This document shows, piece by piece, positions 1 through 9,815 of a DNA stretch of 64,000 nt (within the stretch, counting starts at the first letter, position 1; each line of letters begins with the position of its first letter). Source of the DNA: Codonopsis lanceolata (Eukaryota > Streptophyta > Magnoliopsida > Asterales > Campanulaceae); the NCBI GenBank assembly GCA_013146195.2, contig CM028383.1:12341311-12405310 (forward strand), written 5' to 3'. The notes beneath the pieces are model-generated. The model had not been told where the DNA came from and made no database searches. It saw nothing but the letters and a program-made list of their open reading frames with translations. The position numbers and the translations under genes are program-made.

Positions 1-975
1 TATTTCTTCCTTAATGATGGTTATAAGCAGTGACACACTCACTTATTTCCCTAATCAAGATCTAAACCTAAGCGACACGCCTAGGTTCACAATAACGATT
101 GATAAAACTTTGAGAAATTAAGATCAAGGAATTCTCTATTCTTTTGCAAATAGAATGAAAACTAGTTTTACTCCCTTTTCAATTTACCATGACACATGCA
201 TAAATCTCAAAGATGCTACTTGTGTAAAATCATAATCTGACACAGACTTAAGATTAAACTAGCATTAAATCAATTGCAAGGGAAAAGAGGGTGATCAAAT
301 CTCAAAACCCTAAAAATCGATCTAGCAATTTAAAACAAGTAAAACTATGAATAGGGATTCAGAAGTAAAGAAATTAATACCTCAATTGAATTAAACAAAC
401 GGTTCAGGATTCAAATCCAAAGCAATGTAATTAAGCTTCCATGAAAATAGCTAAAATCTCTAGAGAAAATTCGTAGGAGAAGAAGATCCTAATTATGAAG
501 TCAAAACAAGTATATATACTTGTTCCCCAAAACCTAATCCTAAACTAAAAAGGAAATTCTTAAAAGAAAAAGGAAAGAGAATATTTAATAAAAGTTAATC
601 AAATACTCCTACCATCTATTACCAAAAATAAACTAGTTTCCAAATCTTTATCTTTCACTTTGACCCCTGAACCTCCAACTTTTCTCTTTTGATTCTCGAA
701 CTCTGCTGCTTTTGAAATCTGATCCTTGAACTTTCAGCTTTTGACAGTTTGGTCCCTGCACTTCTGATACTAGCAATTTTATCTTCCACAATAATAAACT
801 TTTGCAGGGACATCACAAAATACTCACAATAAGTCTCAAAATTACAAAAGTTAACCAAAAACTCACCAAATCATAAACTACTCAAAATTACATCAAACTA
901 AACTAAAATACATTAAAATAATAATAAAATGTCTAGAAAATTAGGGAATTACATATAATGAAATCCACCACATCA
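1..975 (-). repeat. 3' LTR of A1 (partial)
   Basis: This stretch matches 21869-22781 (A2 3' LTR) and the A1 5' LTR ending at 9815. It ends in CCACCACATCA, which is TGATGTGG on the sense strand, the normal TG start of an LTR. The other end (TGACAGGC on the plus strand in A2) lies about 311 bases left of the window. A reading frame at 655-858 recurs in other LTR copies but is only LTR sequence; I do not call it a gene. Confidence 0.9.
506..523 (-). promoter_or_regulatory. Palindromic TATA box of Athila LTR
   Basis: ACAAGTATATATACTTGT is a perfect 18-base palindrome with a TATA core. It is unchanged in all four A-family LTRs (9346-9363, 22374-22391, 32390-32407). Its place in mid LTR, with polypurine tract and gag on the expected sides, fits the U3 promoter driving minus-strand transcription. 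The TATA assignment is inference from sequence and position. Confidence 0.6.
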
Positions 976-990
976 AATTCCCCCACGCTT
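976..990 (-). promoter_or_regulatory. Polypurine tract of A1
   Basis: On the sense strand AAGCGTGGGGGAATT lies immediately before the TG of the 3' LTR. This is where plus-strand DNA synthesis is primed in LTR retrotransposons. The same tract is at 22782-22796 in A2. Confidence 0.8.
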
Positions 991-1543
991 AGACCATTAC
1001 TCGTCCCTGAGTAATATCCTATCCCCACTCTAAGCACCGGTCTAATCAGCGTAGCATGGGAGGAAAATGACCCCTAATCTCCTCTAACCCTCCGAAACAA
1101 CAGTTAACAAACATCGACCCAAACAAACAACGAACTCGGAGAATGGAACTCCGCTCCTTATCACTCCAACAATAGCAATGATACCAATGGCCTTAGCTCG
1201 ACCCCAACTCCAATGATGCAAAAACGGGACATCCAAGCTAAGGCCCACACAACAAAAAGCTAGGGGGAACTAAATATGTCCTAAGTTTCCCCCACGCTAT
1301 TCTCGCACTACTACTCCCTCAAAAATAAAGTCTATGTCGAAGCAAAGACTTACCTCGTGAATCACACCAACACCCCCTTATATCACCAAAAATTAAAAAA
1401 ACGAGGATTTTCTATCCTAACACCTCTAAACCAAACCTCCTACACCAAAAATAAATAAACCTACCCGATGCTCCAATCCTCCCTTATGACTTCCAACGCC
1501 GGTGATATAAAAGATGGAAAGAGATTCACTCACTCACCTTTTT

Positions 1544-1760
1544 CCTAGGCGCCGTTTCCGGTTTTCACCTAGACTCTCATATTATTATTATTATTTTTTT
1601 TTCATTTTTTTCATTTTTTTCACACCCTCTCCTTTTGCCTAAGCGCCCTCTCGGGTTTTCACTTAGCCTCTCTTTTTTTTTTCCTTTTTTTTTTTCTTCT
1701 TTGTTTTTTTTTTCAGACTCTCTCCTTTTGCCTAAGCGCCCTCTCGGGTTTTCACTTAGC
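1544..1760 (-). repeat. Three stem-loop units in A1 3' untranslated region
   Basis: Units at 1544-1573, 1637-1666 and 1731-1760 each read, on the plus strand, a CCTAGG- or CCTAAG-type left arm, a GC-rich GCGCCC, then GGGTTTTCA and a complementary CCTAG or CTTAG right arm. They are separated by poly-T tracts (poly-A in the sense RNA). A2 has the same three at 23346-23550. A close relative occurs in B elements (21201-21410, 40613-40662, 52200-52464). The rest of 991-1924 is the 3' untranslated region of A1, and I see no gene in it. Confidence 0.75.
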
Positions 1761-1765
1761 CTCTC

Positions 1766-1798
<33 letters not shown>

Positions 1799-1924
1799 TC
1801 CAATTAAACAAATACAACAACCAGCAAGCACATGCACCCCACCCCCTCACAAAATCATGCATAGTCCCATATGCATCACAAAAGTAAAATAGAAGTGAGA
1901 CAGGGATAGGGATACCTCTCGGCA

Positions 1925-3192
1925 CTACTGAGGCGGCCTGAACTGATAGTCCCACGGACCCTGCTGACTGGAACTGCTCTCTGGGAATGGCCAACTTTGC
2001 CATCTCCCATCATCATGCTGTGGTGCCATGCGCACCAAATAACCGTGAATCTGCTCCTGGCGATCCATAGAGATAGCAAACTGCCTATCCATACGAGCAA
2101 TCAACTGATTCACACCACTAGCACCCAGACTCGCCGCCCCAGAATCAACATCCTCAGCCTCCTCCATAAAGTCATCATCTTCATCGTCATCCTCCTCCTC
2201 TTCAAACTCAGCCTCTTCCTCTACCTGCTCCTCGACAATTCGAACATTCATCCCTCTTACTTCCCTCTTATTGCTTTCAAGGGAATCTCGAGAGATGGGC
2301 CTAATGATCTTCACTCTGTCGCCCCCAAAATTCCACCGAACACCCGCAGCCTTGACCAATCCCGTAATCAGTGATGGGTACGGAAACCCATTCCGTTTAC
2401 TTGCGCCCACATCTTGCATATGTTCTGAAATAATATGCCCCACAGAAATCAATCCCCCGTTGATAATCAGATGAATGAGTACCGCATGATTCCATGGAAC
2501 CTTCACATGCTGCGATGTCGGAAGCAACCTCGAACACACAAATTTGTTAACCCCTTTTGCCACCAGATTAAACTGAGTTTCAATCACAAACTTGGGCGAA
2601 CCATCCGGGTTGTTGGTCCATTGAAGTTGGTTGCCCTCCAAAGTCCTCTCCACATCCGCAAAATATACCCGCCAATCGCCATGCATAGCTCGAACATACT
2701 CACAATCCTCTCGAGCCACCCTAGGAAGTCCGTAGAACCTATTGATGTCCTCACTCCGGAATCTTATCGTCTGCTCCCTTACATAGGAATGTCCTGGCAC
2801 CGGGGGGATTTGATTCATGTTCGAATAAAATTCCTTAACCACCAAACTGTTCCCTTCCTCCCTTGGCTCATCACAAAAACGTTGCCAACGTCTAAACCCA
2901 AATCTCTCAGTAAGGCCAAAGGATCCTATGTTAAACTTTCTTTCAGCAATCATGGCCCTATTCGAATGAAAGTAGAAATAATTTTGGGACAAGTAGTAAT
3001 TAAACCGGGAAGAGTCATGGGGGTCTCCACTACGGAGAAGGGTTCCAAGGGGAGGGGCACTAGACGTACTCTCATCATGCCTATGTTTTTTCGGGACTCG
3101 TTGGATTTTCTTCCTCCTTTTTTCGAATGATCCTTTGTGTTTCCCATGTTCATTTCAAGCAATAGTATAATTTCAAGCAAAAAATAACCCAA
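1925..3192 (-). pseudogene. Athila third ORF (plant transposon-associated domain protein), one frameshift
   Basis: The gene lies between integrase and the 3' LTR, where Athila elements carry an extra, sometimes 'env-like', gene. The frame 2992-1925 gives 355 codons. An upstream piece starting at 3192, or more likely at the MNMGNTKD methionine near 3153, is joined after a one-base loss near 3093 relative to A2 (CGGGA against CGGGGA). Residues such as INRFYGLPRVAREDCEY, a W-N-H segment and SLITGLVKAAGV resemble the 'putative plant transposon protein' domain family (Pfam PF20167, from memory). A highly acidic stretch of E and D follows before the C-terminus. I see no convincing membrane segment in the main body, so an envelope function is not supported. 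Function is unknown. Confidence 0.6.
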
Positions 3193-3580
3193 TCTTCAAC
3201 ACAAATGGAAACCACAAGGAATGGATAAAGAGGCTCCTAACCTTGAAGAAAACAAATTCTGGAAAAATTGTGGCCGGAAAGTTTGAACTCCTGCCGGAAT
3301 CTGCAAAAGTTCGCCGGAATCTTCAAAATCTCGCCGGAAAACTCAAAGGGTTTTAGATGAAGGTGCCCGGAATTTGGTAATGTTTGGTGAATCTGAAAGC
3401 TTAGGGAGAGGGGACTAACTTTTGTAACAGGAGTGTGGTGAGAAGGAGGGTGGAAGATGGAGGAAGTCGCCGGAATTAATGGAGGAGAGTGGCCGGATTT
3501 CTTTGTTGGAGAGAGAACTGAGAGGAGAGAGAGACTGAGTGTGCGTTTGATTTTGGAATGGTTTCAGCCTTTGAACTTCT

Positions 3581-3589
3581 TTAAATACT
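3581..3589 (-). promoter_or_regulatory. TATA-like box upstream of the A1 third gene
   Basis: On the minus strand GAGTATTTAAAGAAG lies about 390 bases before the start of the third gene and about 95 bases downstream of a GC-rich palindromic repeat block. The same is seen in A2 at about 25378-25386. It looks like an internal promoter for the third gene. This is inferred from spacing and composition only. Confidence 0.4.
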
Positions 3590-3680
3590 CGCCCCAAATC
3601 ATACCCAATCCGACCCGGACTTGGTTTTAACCCGTGCAATTCCTATCATGGGTCAGACTTCAAAAACCAGATTTCGATGT

Positions 3681-4000
3681 TGAGGCGGCCGCATGGATAT
3701 CAATGAGGCGGGCGCCTCAAATACTGAGGCTGCGCAATTTTTCTGTCAGATCGAGGCGGGCGCATGGAGATGAATGAGGCGGGCGCCTCAAACTTGAAAA
3801 TTTTTCCCCCGATCATGTAGTTGAGGCGGCCGCATGGATATGAATGAGGCGGGCGCCTCAAACTTGAAAAATTTTCCCGATCACTAGTTGAGGCGGCCGC
3901 ATGGATATGAATGAGGCGGGCGCCTCAACTCTGCAATTTTCGGCCCTCCAACCTGAAGTTGAGGCGGGCGCATGGAGAGTAATGAGGCGGGCGCCTGGAT
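3681..4000. repeat. Five GC-rich palindromic cassettes (about 70-base period)
   Basis: Cassettes start near 3681, 3751, 3821, 3889 and 3959. Most have a left part GAGGCGGCCGCATGG or GAGGCGGGCGCATGG, a short AT spacer, and a right part GAGGCGGGCGCCTC, which is itself a 14-base near-palindrome. The outer arms TTGAGGCG and CGCCTCAA are complementary, so each cassette can fold. NotI-type GCGGCCGC cores recur. Between cassettes lie AT-rich spacers of about 30 bases. The block occurs again in A2 (25479-25800), and the same cassette is found in LTRs C and D. Confidence 0.85.
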
Positions 4001-4207
4001 CTCTGGCCAAAATTTCTCTTCCTCCTTGCTTTTCCTGCACAACACTACACACAAAAATACCTAAGTAGCACCTATTTCATAAAAATAAAGTGAACAAAAA
4101 TAAAATAAAGAGAAATAGAAACCCCGGGTTGCCTCCCGGTAAGCCGCCCTTCTTTACCGTCTTTAGCTAGACCAAATGCCGGGAAAGACCCCGGCATAGC
4201 ATAAGGA

Positions 4208-6079
4208 TTAATCATAATTAGGATCGTAGAGATCCATCATTTCCACATCCTCTACATTAACCTCTCCCCCATCAAAATAGGGTTTTAATCTTTGCCCATT
4301 TACCTTAAACTCTTGGTTTCCGGAGGCACTGGAGATCACAACCGCACCATGTGGGAATACCTCCCTCACCAAATAAGGACCGGTCCACCGGGACCTCAAT
4401 TTACCGGGAAACAAGCGCAAGCGGGAATCAAACAAGAGGACTTTTTGACCTACCTTAAATTCTTTCCTCAAAATCATTTTATCATGCCACGCTTTTGCTC
4501 GTTCTTTGTAAGACAAATTATTTTCATACGCTTCTCTCCGGATTTCATCAAGTTCATTCAATTGCAGTTTTCTTTCCTCACCGGACCCGTCTAAGTTCAT
4601 ATTGAATTTTTTTATTGCCCAAAAGGCTTTGTGCTCTAATTCAACGGGCAAGTGACATGGCTTCCCAAACACTAATCGGTATGGGGACATACCAATAGGT
4701 GTCTTGTAAGCCGTACGATAAGCCCACAAAGCATCCTCCAGCCTAAGACTCCAATCTTTCCTATTCGGGTTTACGGTCTTTTCGAGGATGGACTTGATTT
4801 CCCTATTGGAAACTTCTGCCTGGCCATTGGTTTGGGGATGATAGGCGGTGGAGACCTTATGAGTGATGTTATACTTTTTGACTAAGGCCTCAACCAACCT
4901 ATTGCAAAAATGAGTTCCCCTATCACTGATCAAGGCCCTAGGCATCCCAAACCTAGACACAACATTGCTCTTGAGGAAATTCACCACCACCTTAGCATCA
5001 TCGGTGCGTGTAGGGATTGCTTCAACCCATTTGGAAACGTAGTCCACTGCAAGTAAGATGTACACAAAACCAAAAGAAATAGGAAACGGACCCGGACCCA
5101 TAAAGTCAATTCCCCAAACATCAAAAACCTCGCAATTCATTACGATGTTTTGTGGCATCTCATTGCGGCGTCCTATATTTCCAACACGTTGACACCGGTC
5201 ACAAGACTTACAAAAGGCGGCGGCATCCATAAATAATTTTGGCCAAAAGAAGCCACTGTCTAACACTTTCCTAGCGGTGTTGTTGGCACCAAAGTGACCA
5301 CCACATGCATACTCATGACAGAACTTAAGAATAGAGGCCATCTCATTTTCCGGGACACAACGACGAATAACTTGGTCAGCGCAATGCTTCCACAAGTTTG
5401 GTTCGTCCCACACATAGTACTTAGCCTCACTGCGGATTTTGTCTCTTTTAGATTTAGAAAAAACTTGGGGAATTTTATTAGAGACCAAAAAGTTCACCAA
5501 ATCCGCATACCAAGGCAACACGTCCTTAACTGCCCACAAAGCCTCATCAGGAAACTCGTCCCTAATAGGGGCCTGCTTATGAGGTGTGCTATCCTCTCTC
5601 ACCAAACGACTCAAGTGGTCGGCCACTACATTTTCGGCTCCTTTCTTATCCCTGATTTCTAAGTTAAACTCATCTAACAGAAGGACCCACCGAATGAGTC
5701 TCGGTTTTGCCTCTTTCTTCGACATTAAATACCTAAGAGCAGCATGATCGGTGTACACAATGATTTTGGTCCCAAGCAAATAGGACCTAAACTTTTCTAG
5801 AGCAAAAACTACCGCTAACATCTCTTTTTCAGTAGTGGAGTAGTTTCGTTGTGCCTCATTCAAAGTCATAGACGCATAATAAATCACATGAGAGGCACGA
5901 TCCACTTTTTGACCCAAAACTGCCCCCAAGGCATAATCACTCGCATCACACATGATCTCAAAAGGGAGAGACCAATTGGGGGCTTGAATAATAGGAGTTG
6001 AAGTCAACCGATCCTTCAACTCATCAAATGCTTTCTTGCAATTATCATCAAATGTGAAATCCACCTCTTTTTGCAACAA
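4208..6079 (-). CDS. RNase H and integrase part of A1 pol
   Basis: This 623-residue open segment is the C-terminal part of the pol polyprotein. RNase H motifs are CDASDYALG (D about 45), TEKEML, YTDH and VADHLSR. The integrase follows with an H-x6-H / C-x2-C zinc site (HEYACGGH, CDRC) and the catalytic triad GIDF, SDRGTHF and GQAEVSNRE, with 35 residues between the last two acidic residues. The C-terminal region (WTGPYLVREVFPHG) has no chromodomain, as expected for Athila. Compared with A2 it has a two-residue insertion (GPGP after GIDFM) from a duplicated GGACCC, and PFCKSC reads AFCKSC. It is cut from the RT upstream by a break near 6100. Integration is its expected role. Confidence 0.9.
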   Translation of the reverse strand: MLQKEVDFTFDDNCKKAFDELKDRLTSTPIIQAPNWSLPFEIMCDASDYALGAVLGQKVDRASHVIYYASMTLNEAQRNYSTTEKEMLAVVFALEKFRSYLLGTKIIVYTDHAALRYLMSKKEAKPRLIRWVLLLDEFNLEIRDKKGAENVVADHLSRLVREDSTPHKQAPIRDEFPDEALWAVKDVLPWYADLVNFLVSNKIPQVFSKSKRDKIRSEAKYYVWDEPNLWKHCADQVIRRCVPENEMASILKFCHEYACGGHFGANNTARKVLDSGFFWPKLFMDAAAFCKSCDRCQRVGNIGRRNEMPQNIVMNCEVFDVWGIDFMGPGPFPISFGFVYILLAVDYVSKWVEAIPTRTDDAKVVVNFLKSNVVSRFGMPRALISDRGTHFCNRLVEALVKKYNITHKVSTAYHPQTNGQAEVSNREIKSILEKTVNPNRKDWSLRLEDALWAYRTAYKTPIGMSPYRLVFGKPCHLPVELEHKAFWAIKKFNMNLDGSGEERKLQLNELDEIRREAYENNLSYKERAKAWHDKMILRKEFKVGQKVLLFDSRLRLFPGKLRSRWTGPYLVREVFPHGAVVISSASGNQEFKVNGQRLKPYFDGGEVNVEDVEMMDLYDPNYD

Positions 6080-6113
6080 GGTGCATAGAGGTGATGCAAT
6101 TTTCGAAAAATCT

Positions 6114-6488
6114 TTAATGAAGCGAAGCGGCGGTAGAACCCCGCATGACCAAGGAACGACCGCACTTCACGCACATTTGTAGGGTAAGGAAGTGTGGAAA
6201 TAACATCAATTTTGCTTTGTCCACTTCAATACCCTTTTTCGAAACCACATGTCCCAACACAATGCCTTGCTCAACCATGAAATGACATTTTTCAAAATTT
6301 AACACCAAATTCGTTTCAACACATCGGTCAAGCACTAAAGCAAGGTGAGCAAGACATTGGTCGAACGAGTCACCATGGACAGTGAAGTCATCCATGAAAA
6401 CTTCCATAAAATTTTCCACAAAATCGGAGAAGATGCTCATCATACACCTTTGAAAAGTCGCAGGTGCATTGCATAAACCAAAGGGCAT
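6114..6488 (-). pseudogene. Reverse transcriptase, second half (A1)
   Basis: The segment contains MPFGLCNAPATFQR and the catalytic FMDDFTVHGDS box (variant of YxDD), followed by the thumb-like LNFEKCHFMVEQGIVLGH. It is out of frame with the upstream RT half, which ends near 6490 with altered sequence (TTFTAPSKAP where A2 has TTFTCPFGTF). Near 6225 a T-run is one base shorter than in A2, which shifts the frame into KLMLFPHF instead of continuing. A further six-base insertion near 6125 separates it from RNase H. Both are simple indels, so the gene is close to intact. Confidence 0.85.
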
Positions 6489-7954
6489 CCTCCGATAGGC
6501 AAAGGTGCCTTAGAAGGGGCAGTAAAAGTAGTTTTCTCCTGGTCTTCCGGTGCAATTGGTATTTGAAAATACCCGGAATACCCATCAAGAAAACAATAAT
6601 ACTCCCTTCCGGCAAGCCTTTCCAACATCTGATCAATAAAGGGGAGGGGGAAGTGATCTTTTCTAGTTACCTCATTTAGTCGCCGAAGATCAATACAGAC
6701 ACGCCATCCCGTTTGCTCCCGGGTTGGCACCAACTCGCCCTTGTGATTGATGACGACGGTGACCCCACCCCGCTTGGCTACACATTGAGTAGGGCTCACC
6801 CACTCACTGTCTGATATGGCATATATGATCCCCATCTGTAGCAACTTCAAAACTTCCTTCTTCACCACCTCCATCATAGGTGGGTTCAACCTCCTCTGCG
6901 GCTGCCGTACCGGCTTAGCACCCTCTTCTAACGAAATCCGGTGTGTGCATACAGAAGGACTTATGCCCTTGATGTCGGCAATAGTCCACCCAATCGCTTC
7001 TTTCCGCTCCCGGATCACATCCACTAATCTCTTCTCTTGCTCCTCCGTCAGAACACTAGAGATCACCACAGGCAGTGTCTTCCCTTCACCCAAGAAAGCA
7101 TATTTCAAATTCTCGGGAAGAGGCTTCAATTCAAGCACAGGCGCCTTCTCAACAGATGGCAGGGGTTTCTCTGGTGGCACCTCCAACGGTAATTTACCAA
7201 ATCCCGATGGTGAGACATACATAGCACTCTCAGAGAGGCTCATCACCGCCTCCTTCATCTCATCGGAAATTTCAAACTCCAACCCGGTGTATCCCAACGC
7301 ATTCTCCAATGCAGACTTCATGTCATCATCTCTACCGCACACCTCAAACACCTCTTGGGCTATAGGCTCCACGACATCAATGAAGTTCACCGAGTGCACA
7401 TCCTTAGGGTACTTCATAGCATCAAAGATATTAAACTCCATTTGTTCCCCATCAAACTCCATGGTCATTGACCCGTTAGTAACATCCAACTTGGTACGAG
7501 CAGTCGACATGAAAGGTCTCCCTAACAGAATGGGAGCCTTAGGATCTGTATCCATCTCCAAGACATAAAAGTCGGCAGGAAAGATGAGCTTCCCAACCCG
7601 GACTAGAACATCCTCAATCACCCCCTTAGGGTACGCATTAGATCTGTCGGCAAGCTGGATAACCACCCGAGTATCCTGTAGAGGTCCCAACTTTAGGGTC
7701 TCAAACAACGCATAAGGCATGACGTTGATTGAAGCCCCCAAGTCAAGCATAGCCATGTGCTCCGAATTATCCCCTAGCGACACCGGAATCACAAACATAC
7801 CCGGATCACTACACTTTTTCGGCATCCTCTTCTGATAGACTGCAGACACGTGTTCACTAATCTTTACCTTCTTCTGACTCCGCTCCTTCTGATTCCTCTT
7901 CATAGTGCACAATTCTTTCAAGAACTTCGCATACCTTGGGGATGAGAAGATCAA
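6440..7954 (-). CDS. Aspartic protease and reverse transcriptase N-terminal half (A1)
   Basis: The open frame has 504 codons. The retropepsin-like protease shows the active-site box MLDLGASINVMP (D71) and the second conserved region APILLGRPFMSTA. The D-L-G-A form, in place of D-S/T-G-A, is usual in Athila. A linker rich in E, P and K follows. RT begins near residue 365 (VKKEVLKLLQMGIIYAI) and includes WVSPTQCV, RVCIDLRRLNEVTRKDHFPL and the first catalytic aspartate in FLDGYSGYFQIP (D457). The frame then breaks before the PFG motif. The first residues come from a frame shared with the gag/protease linker, so the start methionine is not the natural one. The protein would act in virus-like particles. 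Confidence 0.9.
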   Translation of the reverse strand: MIFSSPRYAKFLKELCTMKRNQKERSQKKVKISEHVSAVYQKRMPKKCSDPGMFVIPVSLGDNSEHMAMLDLGASINVMPYALFETLKLGPLQDTRVVIQLADRSNAYPKGVIEDVLVRVGKLIFPADFYVLEMDTDPKAPILLGRPFMSTARTKLDVTNGSMTMEFDGEQMEFNIFDAMKYPKDVHSVNFIDVVEPIAQEVFEVCGRDDDMKSALENALGYTGLEFEISDEMKEAVMSLSESAMYVSPSGFGKLPLEVPPEKPLPSVEKAPVLELKPLPENLKYAFLGEGKTLPVVISSVLTEEQEKRLVDVIRERKEAIGWTIADIKGISPSVCTHRISLEEGAKPVRQPQRRLNPPMMEVVKKEVLKLLQMGIIYAISDSEWVSPTQCVAKRGGVTVVINHKGELVPTREQTGWRVCIDLRRLNEVTRKDHFPLPFIDQMLERLAGREYYCFLDGYSGYFQIPIAPEDQEKTTFTAPSKAPLPIGGCPLVYAMHLRLFKGV

Positions 7955-8603
7955 GAAACGGAATGTTTACCTCAAGCCTCTTGAAGGTGTCAAAAATAGC
8001 CTTATCAGCCTCCGGCCTTCTGTCCTCCCTTAAAGCATACGAAAGGGGCGGCTCATGAGCGAGAAATCTTGCGTGCGGGCTCTTTTCTCCTTTTCGTGAA
8101 TCGCACCTCAGGTGTAACTCTCTCAACCACTAACTCAGGCTCCTCTTCAACAACCACTTCTTCTAGCTTTTTCCCACTGCGCAAAGTCATTGCACTGACA
8201 TTAGGCTTTGGATTCGGTTCCGTTCTAGATGGGAACTTTCCCGAATCCTTAGCCTCCATTCTCCCAATTGCATGCGGTGACCCACATGTTTCTCCAAATT
8301 AGCGATGCTCGATTTAGTCTCTGGAAGCTGGAAATTTCCATTCATGGTAGTCATGCTCTGCGCTAGTGATCGGACGAGGTCCTCTGTTGTCCCCCCATTT
8401 GTTATTCTTTAGCTGTCCAACAGGTGCTCTGTCTTGATTATATTGGTTTCCCCACGAAGCTAGCGACCTGTTGAAATCCTTGCCGATTATTGAGCAATTG
8501 CTGAACCCTGTTGTCAGAGGTGGACCATACCGAGGTTCGGGTGAACATTATTGGCATTATTGTAATGTATGTGTGGTGGCCTCTGCCATTTAACCCGGCA
8601 AAT
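7857..8603 (-). pseudogene. Gag C-terminal / protease linker remnant (A1)
   Basis: Short frames at 7857-8126 and 8053-8259 match residues about 60-180 of the A2 frame at 28913-30247 (TLRSGKKLEEVVVEEEPE, ALREDRRPEADKAIFDTFKR). They are broken near 7930, 8100 and 8270. Many differences from A2 occur where A2 has CAG or CTG and A1 has CG. From about 8590 the gag sequence ends abruptly and LTR sequence begins at 8604, so most of gag, including the core, is missing. Confidence 0.75.
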
Positions 8604-9815
8604 TAGGACAAGTAGGCCCATCCATCAAGAACGGTTATTCGGTTGCACAATTGTCACTTGACAAGATTGGGGGTTTGATTTGTGATTAATTAACTACCTA
8701 AGACAGAAATTAAAACTAAGTTGTAAACAATTAAAGACTAGCACTTCAGATTTGTCTCCGTCCCCGTTTATCAATCCAATATCATCGGTATAATTTCTCT
8801 CTTTCTCCCTATTCACTTGATCCGAGATGTATTTCAATCCCTATTTCTTCCTTAATGATGGTTATAAGCGGTGACACACTCACTTATTTCCCTAATCGAT
8901 CTAAACCTAAGCGACACAGTCTAGGTTCACAATAACGATTGATAAAACTTTGAGAAATTAAGATCAAGGAATTCTCTATTCTTTTGCAAATAGAATGAAA
9001 ACTAGTTTTACTCCCTTTTCAATTTACCATGACACATGCATAAATCTCAAAGATGCTACTTGTGTAAAATCATAATCTGACACAGACTTAAGATTAAACT
9101 AGCATTAAATCAATTGCAAGGGAAAAGAGGGTGATCAAATCTCAAAACCCTAAAAATCAATCTAGCAATTTAAAACAAGTAAAACTATGAATAGGGATTC
9201 AGAAGTAAAGAAATTAATACCTCAATTGAATTAAACAAACGGTTCAGGATTCAAATCCAAAGCAATGTAATTAAGCTTCCATGAAAATAGCTAAAATCTC
9301 TAGAGAAAATTCGTAGGAGAAGAAGATCCTAATTATGAAGTCAAAACAAGTATATATACTTGTTCCCCAAAACCTAATCCTAAACTAAAAAGGAAATTCT
9401 TAAAAGAAAAAGGAAAGAGAATATTTAATAAAAGTTAATCAAATACTCCTACCATCTATTACCAAAAATAAATAGTTTCCAAATCTTTATCTTTCACTTT
9501 GACCCCTGAACCTCCAACTTTTCTCTTTTGATTCTCGAACTCTGCTGCTTTTGAAATCTGATCCTTGAACTTTCAGCTTTTGACAGTTTGGTCCCTGCAC
9601 TTCTGATACTAGCAATTTTATCTTCCACAATAATAAACTTTTGCAGGGACATCACAAAATACTCACAATAAGTCTCAAAATTACAAAAGTTAACCAAAAA
9701 CTCACCAAATCATAAACTACTCAAAATTACATCAAACTAAACTAAAATACAATAAAATAATAATAAAAATGTCTAGAAAATTAGGGAATTACATATAAGG
9801 AAATCCACCACATCA
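8604..9815 (-). repeat. 5' LTR of A1 (inner end deleted)
   Basis: Homology to the A2 LTR starts at AGGACAAGT (about 8604) and runs to CCACCACATCA at 9815. About 95 bases of the gag-proximal LTR end, the primer-binding site and the gag core are missing. The palindromic TATA box is at 9346-9363. The next base (9816) starts CTTGCTATTATATGTGG, which matches the B-element leader. Confidence 0.85.

Larger units (their letters stand above)
1..9815 (-). mobile_element. Athila-like Ty3/gypsy LTR retrotransposon A1 (gag-deleted, 3' LTR cut by window edge)
   Basis: Read on the minus strand the order is 5' LTR (8604-9815), gag remnant, protease, reverse transcriptase, RNase H, integrase, a third gene, polypurine tract and 3' LTR (1-975). 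The last LTR lacks its first ~311 bases because the window begins inside it. The element is nearly identical to A2 (21558-32848). Relative to A2 it has lost about 1.27 kb running from mid-gag into the 5' LTR, so the primer-binding site and gag core are gone and it cannot be autonomous. The Athila assignment rests on the third gene between integrase and LTR, the D-L-G-A protease motif and the tRNA-Asp primer site seen in A2. The right flank (9816 onward) matches B-element leaders at 45129 and 56570, so A1 is nested in a B element. Confidence 0.9.

Noticed and set aside
655..858. 67-residue minus-strand frame seen in three A LTRs
   Set aside because: Conserved only because LTRs are conserved; it is deleted in part in the LTR at 22545 and shows no domain.
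2435..3130. 231-residue plus-strand frame, repeated at 24254-24952
   Set aside because: It is the complement of the Athila third gene, which has the conserved protein sequence on the minus strand.
6816..7568. 250-residue plus-strand frame
   Set aside because: Antisense of the protease and RT gene; the minus strand carries the catalytic motifs.
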